DNA of 64,000 nt from assembly GCA_020854035.1 (NCBI GenBank), contig JADZGE010000002.1:62001-126000 (forward strand), written 5' to 3'. How positions within the stretch are numbered: the stretch's first letter is position 1; every line of letters begins with the position of its first letter. The DNA comes from Burkholderiales bacterium (GTDB taxonomy: Bacteria > Pseudomonadota > Gammaproteobacteria > Burkholderiales > SG8-41). Below, piece by piece: positions 60,466 to 64,000 of the stretch. The notes beneath the pieces are model-generated. The model searched no databases. It worked only from the letters and a program-made list of their open reading frames with translations, and was not told where the DNA came from. Made by a program: the position numbers and the translations under genes.

Positions 60466-62151
60466 TCAGGTCTTCGGGGCGGCACCGTAGACTCGCCGCG
60501 CGGACTCCGCGCTGACCTTGCCGTCGGCCACATCGTCGCCGACCCGCTTGCGGCGGGAAGGCTCGCCGTAGCCGCCGCCGCCGGGCGTTTCGACGACGAT
60601 CCTGTCGCCCTTGTTGAGCACGGTGAGCGCCTTGGAGGGAATCACTTCCTCGCCGCCGCCCGCGCGAACGATGACCGAGCGCGCGCTGGCTCCCGGCAGG
60701 CCGCCCGCGAGCCCGCCCGCCGCGCTGAAATGGCGCTCGCCCCGATGCGTGAAGGTGACGCCGTCCGCCAGGATCTCGTACTCCCGCACCACGCCGAGGC
60801 CGCCGCGGTACTCGCCCGCTCCGCCCGAGTCGCGCCTCAGCGCCGCCCGGCGCAGGCGGACGGGCGCTTCCATCTCCAGCGCCTCCGCCGGCAGATTCAT
60901 GCAGTTGCTCGCATCCGTGTCGACCACGTCCACCCCGTCGTGCCCGGCGGCGGCCCCGCTCCCGCCCGCGATCAGTTCGCCCACGATGTAGCGCTCGCCG
61001 CCCGGCCGATGGCCGCCGAAGGCCACGACGAGGAGCGTGCCCGCCGCCGGCGCGGCGACCCGATCCGGCAGCACGTCTCCCAGCGCGCTCACCATGGAGG
61101 TGGCGACGCGCTTGATCGTGGACGTGCGCGCGTTGACCGGCGCCGGCTCCACCGGATTGACGAGGGAGCCCCGCGGCAGCTTGAGCTTGACGGGGCGGAA
61201 GCAGCCGCCGTTCGTGGGAATCGTCGGATCCGTCAACACGCGCACCGCGTAGTACGCGGCCGCCCGGGAGCCGGAGGGCACGCAGTTCATCGGCCCCTTC
61301 ACCTGCGGTGACGTGCCCGTGAGGTCGAACTCGATGGTGCCGTCGCCGACGGTCACGGCGACCTCGATGCGCAGCGGGCGATCGAGATCGATGCCGTCGT
61401 TGTCCATCACGTCCACGTGACGATAGGTGCCTCGCGGTATGCGCCGCAGCGCTTCGCGCGTCATGATCTCGGAGCGGTCGAGGAGATCCTCGAATACCGC
61501 GGCGAGGAGTTCCCCGCCGTAGCTCTCGGCGAGGGCGAGGACGCGCCGGGCGCCGACGTTGCAGGCCGCAAGCTGCGCGTTCAGGTCCCCGAGCAGCGTG
61601 TCGGGGAGGCGCGAATTCTGGCGCAGCAGCGCGACCATCGTCTCGTTGTACTCACCCGCCTCGCGGAACCTGAGCGGCGGGATCCGCAGGCCCTCCTGGA
61701 AGATCTCCGTGGAATTGGGGGGAAGCGACCCGGGTGAATAGCCGCCGACGTCGCCATGGTGCGTCATCGTCGCCGACATCGCGATGATGCGGCCGCGATG
61801 GAAGATCGGCGTCATGATGGCGATGTCCGGCAGGTGCGTGCCCCCGCAGTAGGGATCGTTGAGAATGAAGGCATCGCCCTCGCGCATCGTGTCGAGGGGG
61901 TACTTGCGCACCATCGCCTGTATCGCCGGGATGAGCGTGGCGAGATGAACCGGTATCGCGCACGCCTGGGCGAGCGTCTCGCCGCCGGCGGTGAAGAGGC
62001 TCGCGGAGGTGTCGAGCCCCTCCTTCACGATCGGCGAGAACGAGCTCTTGAGCAGCGTCAGCTCCATCTCGTTCGCGATGCCCTCGAGCTTGTTGCGGAT
62101 CACCTCCGCCGTGATCGCGTCCACGAGCTCGCCACGCGCGGCGCGGTTCAT
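60466..62151 (-). CDS. hydantoinase/oxoprolinase subunit B (HyuB-like), second copy
   Basis: The 561-residue protein follows the family order: DAITAEVIRNKLEGIANEMELTLLKSSFSPIVKEG at the N-terminus, FILNDPYCGGTHLPDI near residue 90, THHGDVGGYSPGS near residue 120, RRDSGGAGEYRGGLG near residue 445 and TPGGGGYGEP near the end. These spacing details resemble N-methylhydantoinase/acetophenone-carboxylase B subunits more than the copy at 37453. The ATGA overlap with subunit A shows coupling. A long upstream in-frame extension is rejected as antisense to A. Confidence 0.9.
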   Translation of the reverse strand: MNRAARGELVDAITAEVIRNKLEGIANEMELTLLKSSFSPIVKEGLDTSASLFTAGGETLAQACAIPVHLATLIPAIQAMVRKYPLDTMREGDAFILNDPYCGGTHLPDIAIMTPIFHRGRIIAMSATMTHHGDVGGYSPGSLPPNSTEIFQEGLRIPPLRFREAGEYNETMVALLRQNSRLPDTLLGDLNAQLAACNVGARRVLALAESYGGELLAAVFEDLLDRSEIMTREALRRIPRGTYRHVDVMDNDGIDLDRPLRIEVAVTVGDGTIEFDLTGTSPQVKGPMNCVPSGSRAAAYYAVRVLTDPTIPTNGGCFRPVKLKLPRGSLVNPVEPAPVNARTSTIKRVATSMVSALGDVLPDRVAAPAAGTLLVVAFGGHRPGGERYIVGELIAGGSGAAAGHDGVDVVDTDASNCMNLPAEALEMEAPVRLRRAALRRDSGGAGEYRGGLGVVREYEILADGVTFTHRGERHFSAAGGLAGGLPGASARSVIVRAGGGEEVIPSKALTVLNKGDRIVVETPGGGGYGEPSRRKRVGDDVADGKVSAESARRVYGAAPKT

Positions 62152-64000
62152 TCCGGGGCTCCCCCGCAAGCGCCCTCGAACGAGAGCACCAGCGTGCCGC
62201 TCGCGGCGACTTCCGTGCGCCAGCCCGCCTCGACGACGGTCGTGCTGTCCGGCTGCTCCACGATCGCGGGCCCCGCGAAGGCGGCGCCCGGGGCGAGTCG
62301 ACCGCGCTCGTACACGGTGGCCCGCACGAAGCCACCGGAGTGCGCGGTCAGGACGGCGCGCTCGCCTTTCACGGGATCGCCGGGCGCGGGCACGTAACGG
62401 TCTCGCTCGCCCGCGGCCCCGGGATCCGCGGCGCACTGGTGCACCGAGCGGAGATTGACGAACTTCACGGCCCCTTCGACGCTGTGGCCATATACGAGAT
62501 TATGCGCGGCGTAGAAGTCGCGGCGCAATCGCGCGAGCACGTCCGCGGCGGCGAGCGTAACCGGCACCTGGAGATGGTAGGACTGTCCCACGTAGCACAC
62601 GTCCGCCAGATGCTGCACGTCGACCGCGTCCGGCGCGATGCCCTCGATCCGCATGAGCGCACGGCACTGCGCGTCGAGCCCGGCGAACTCGCGGACGAGA
62701 TCGGCGCGGGTCACGGAATCGAAGCCCGCATGGTACGCCGCCGCGGCCTCGTGCTCGACCGGCGCCGCGAGCAGGCCGGCCGCGGAAAGGACGCCCGGGT
62801 GTAGCGGCACGATCACGCGCTCGATATCGAGCTCGCGGGCGAGCGCGCATGCGTGCACGGGACCACCGCCTCCCAGGGGCACGAGGCTGAACCTGCGCGG
62901 GTCTACGCCCCGCTTCACCGAGACGAACCGGATGCCTTCCGCCATGTTGGCGTTCAGCACGCGGTGCACGCCGAGCGCCGCCCGTGCGAGCGGCATGCCG
63001 AGCGGGGCCGCGATCCGGCGCTCGAGCACGTCGCGCGCGAGCGCCGGGTGCAGCCTGAGCGATCCGGCCGCGAAATACTCGGGGTCGAGATAGCCCAGCA
63101 CGACCGAGGCGTCGGTCACGGTGGCCTCGTCCCCGCCCCGCCCGTAGCACGCCGGCCCCGGCTCCGAGCCCGCCGAGCGCGGCCCGACTCGCAGCGACCC
63201 GGCGGCGTCCACCCAGGCGATGCTCCCGCCGCCGGCGCCGATCGAGTTCACGTCCACCATCGGCACGCGCACCGCGTAACCGTCGAGATTGCCTTCGTCC
63301 GCGATGAGGGGCTTTCCCCGCTCCACCAGCGCGATATCCGCGCTCGTGCCGCCGATATCGATCGTGATGAGATCGTCGTAACCGGCGATCGCTCCCGCCA
63401 TGCGCCCGCCGATCACGCCGGCCGCCGGCCCCGACAGGAACAGCCGCACGGGCCGGCGCCGCGCGATGCGCGAGGAGGCGACGCCGCCGCGCGACTGCAT
63501 GATCTGCAGGGGCGAGCCGACCTTCTCGACACCCAGGCCGCCTTCCATGATCTCGAGGTAGCGGTCGATCACCGGCTTCACGTACGCGTCGAAGGCGGTA
63601 ATGCAGGTGCGCTCGTACTCGCGGAAGGCCGGATCGACCTCGGACGAGAGCGAGACCATCAGCCCGGGATGCATCTCGCGGATGATGTCGGCGGCGCGCC
63701 GCTCGTGGGCGGGATTGAGATAGGAAAAAAGGAAGGATACCGCGATGGCCTTCACGTTCTCGGCCGCGAGTGCCGCCACCTCGCGGCGCACGGCGTCCTC
63801 GTCGAGCGGCGTGAGAACCTCGCCGGAGGCGGAAAGGCGCTCCGGCACCTCGCGCCGCAGGCGTCCCGGCGCGAGGAACACCGGGGTCTCCGGCGCGAGA
63901 ATCGCGCGATAGACGGCGCGGCGGCTCTGGCGGCCGATTTCGAGGACGTCCCGGAAGCCCTCCGTCGTGATGAGGCCGATGCGGGCACCCTTGCGCTCGA
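62148..64000 (-). CDS. hydantoinase/oxoprolinase subunit A (HyuA-like), 5' end beyond window
   Basis: The frame enters at the right edge with ERKGARIGLITTEGFRD, which in the first HyuA lies about 80 residues into the protein, so the ATP-binding start is outside. Visible features include TIDIGGTSADIALV, IGAGGGSIAWVD, GRGGDEATVTDA and a C-terminal AFAGPAIVEQPDSTT. About 617 residues are present. With subunit B it should hydrolyse a cyclic amide or carboxylate a ketone at ATP cost. No regulator is visible. Confidence 0.9.
   Translation of the reverse strand, partial: ERKGARIGLITTEGFRDVLEIGRQSRRAVYRAILAPETPVFLAPGRLRREVPERLSASGEVLTPLDEDAVRREVAALAAENVKAIAVSFLFSYLNPAHERRAADIIREMHPGLMVSLSSEVDPAFREYERTCITAFDAYVKPVIDRYLEIMEGGLGVEKVGSPLQIMQSRGGVASSRIARRRPVRLFLSGPAAGVIGGRMAGAIAGYDDLITIDIGGTSADIALVERGKPLIADEGNLDGYAVRVPMVDVNSIGAGGGSIAWVDAAGSLRVGPRSAGSEPGPACYGRGGDEATVTDASVVLGYLDPEYFAAGSLRLHPALARDVLERRIAAPLGMPLARAALGVHRVLNANMAEGIRFVSVKRGVDPRRFSLVPLGGGGPVHACALARELDIERVIVPLHPGVLSAAGLLAAPVEHEAAAAYHAGFDSVTRADLVREFAGLDAQCRALMRIEGIAPDAVDVQHLADVCYVGQSYHLQVPVTLAAADVLARLRRDFYAAHNLVYGHSVEGAVKFVNLRSVHQCAADPGAAGERDRYVPAPGDPVKGERAVLTAHSGGFVRATVYERGRLAPGAAFAGPAIVEQPDSTTVVEAGWRTEVAASGTLVLSFEGACGGAPE

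Noticed and set aside
60466..62436. Longer HyuB form starting at 62436
   Set aside because: The extra 95 residues are arginine-rich antisense-like sequence over subunit A; the ATGA start at 62151 is standard.
1..64000. CRISPR arrays, tRNA or rRNA genes, phage or transposase genes
   Set aside because: No regularly spaced repeats, cloverleaf-like segments, rRNA stretches or integrase/transposase motifs were recognised by eye; a tRNA or RNA-family search could still find a missed small RNA.

Overview
The window is GC-rich chromosomal DNA, about two thirds G+C by eye. Its gene content points to a betaproteobacterium, most likely Burkholderiales or a close relative. The strongest sign is the mass of stand-alone periplasmic Bug/TctC-type solute receptors: ten intact genes and one internally deleted copy, with no TctA or TctB membrane partner in the window. 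Such expansion is typical of Bordetella- and Cupriavidus-like genomes. I see no rRNA, tRNA, CRISPR array, phage gene or recognisable transposase.

Layout. 1-1689 (minus): 3' part missing of an NnrS-like membrane protein, a cupin and a carboxymuconolactone-decarboxylase/AhpD-like protein. 2170-6475 (plus): CUT1-type ABC importer (binding protein, ATPase, two permeases). 6672-9137 (minus): sulfur-relay cluster of DUF1641, SQR-like flavoprotein, TusA and DsrE-like protein. 9228-14895: an IclR regulator divergent from an acyl-CoA operon (crotonase, B12-dependent mutase large and small subunits, CaiB-type CoA-transferase, MeaB GTPase chaperone with an in-frame amber codon). 14984-17401: M20 peptidase and a Bug receptor. 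17472-25679: sugar-acid or lactone-type catabolism (DapA-like lyase, GntR regulator, two enolase-superfamily enzymes, three Bug receptors, SMP-30 lactonase). 25680-27654 (minus): polysaccharide deacetylase-like hydrolase plus Bug. 28464-34058 (plus): a complete dipeptide/oligopeptide-type ABC importer. 34183-42287: DUF1330 protein, GntR regulator, hydantoinase/oxoprolinase-like A and B subunits, alpha/beta hydrolase, a broken Bug gene, an M24 peptidase remnant and an intact Bug gene. 42375-46247 (minus): Bug, sulfatase and nitronate-monooxygenase-like operon with a small membrane ORF upstream. 46690-49957: beta-propeller fragment, ComA-like (phosphosulfolactate synthase family) protein, and a divergent Bug plus atypical SDR pair. 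49991-54120: an accessory insert with lower GC, holding hipBA and a large XRE-HTH/GTPase fusion protein. 54206-64000: triple-RidA protein, two amidohydrolases each paired with a Bug gene, and a second hydantoinase A/B pair running off the right edge.

How it works together. Most of the window is a patchwork of small catabolic modules. Each pairs one or two hydrolases, lyases or racemases with its own periplasmic receptor and often a local GntR or IclR regulator. This suits an organism that scavenges many organic acids, lactams, sugar acids and amides at low concentration. Several modules are decaying (amber codon in meaB, deleted Bug gene, M24 and propeller fragments) or have enzymes lacking canonical catalytic residues (SDR without YxxxK, enolase-superfamily protein lacking a metal ligand, M20 with Asp to Asn).

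The least conventional piece is the insert around 50-54 kb. There an N-terminal XRE DNA-binding domain is joined to a P-loop GTPase of dynamin-like layout. A 21-bp dyad lies just upstream and a truncated, translationally coupled ORF just downstream. It is my best candidate for an undescribed defence or stress system.
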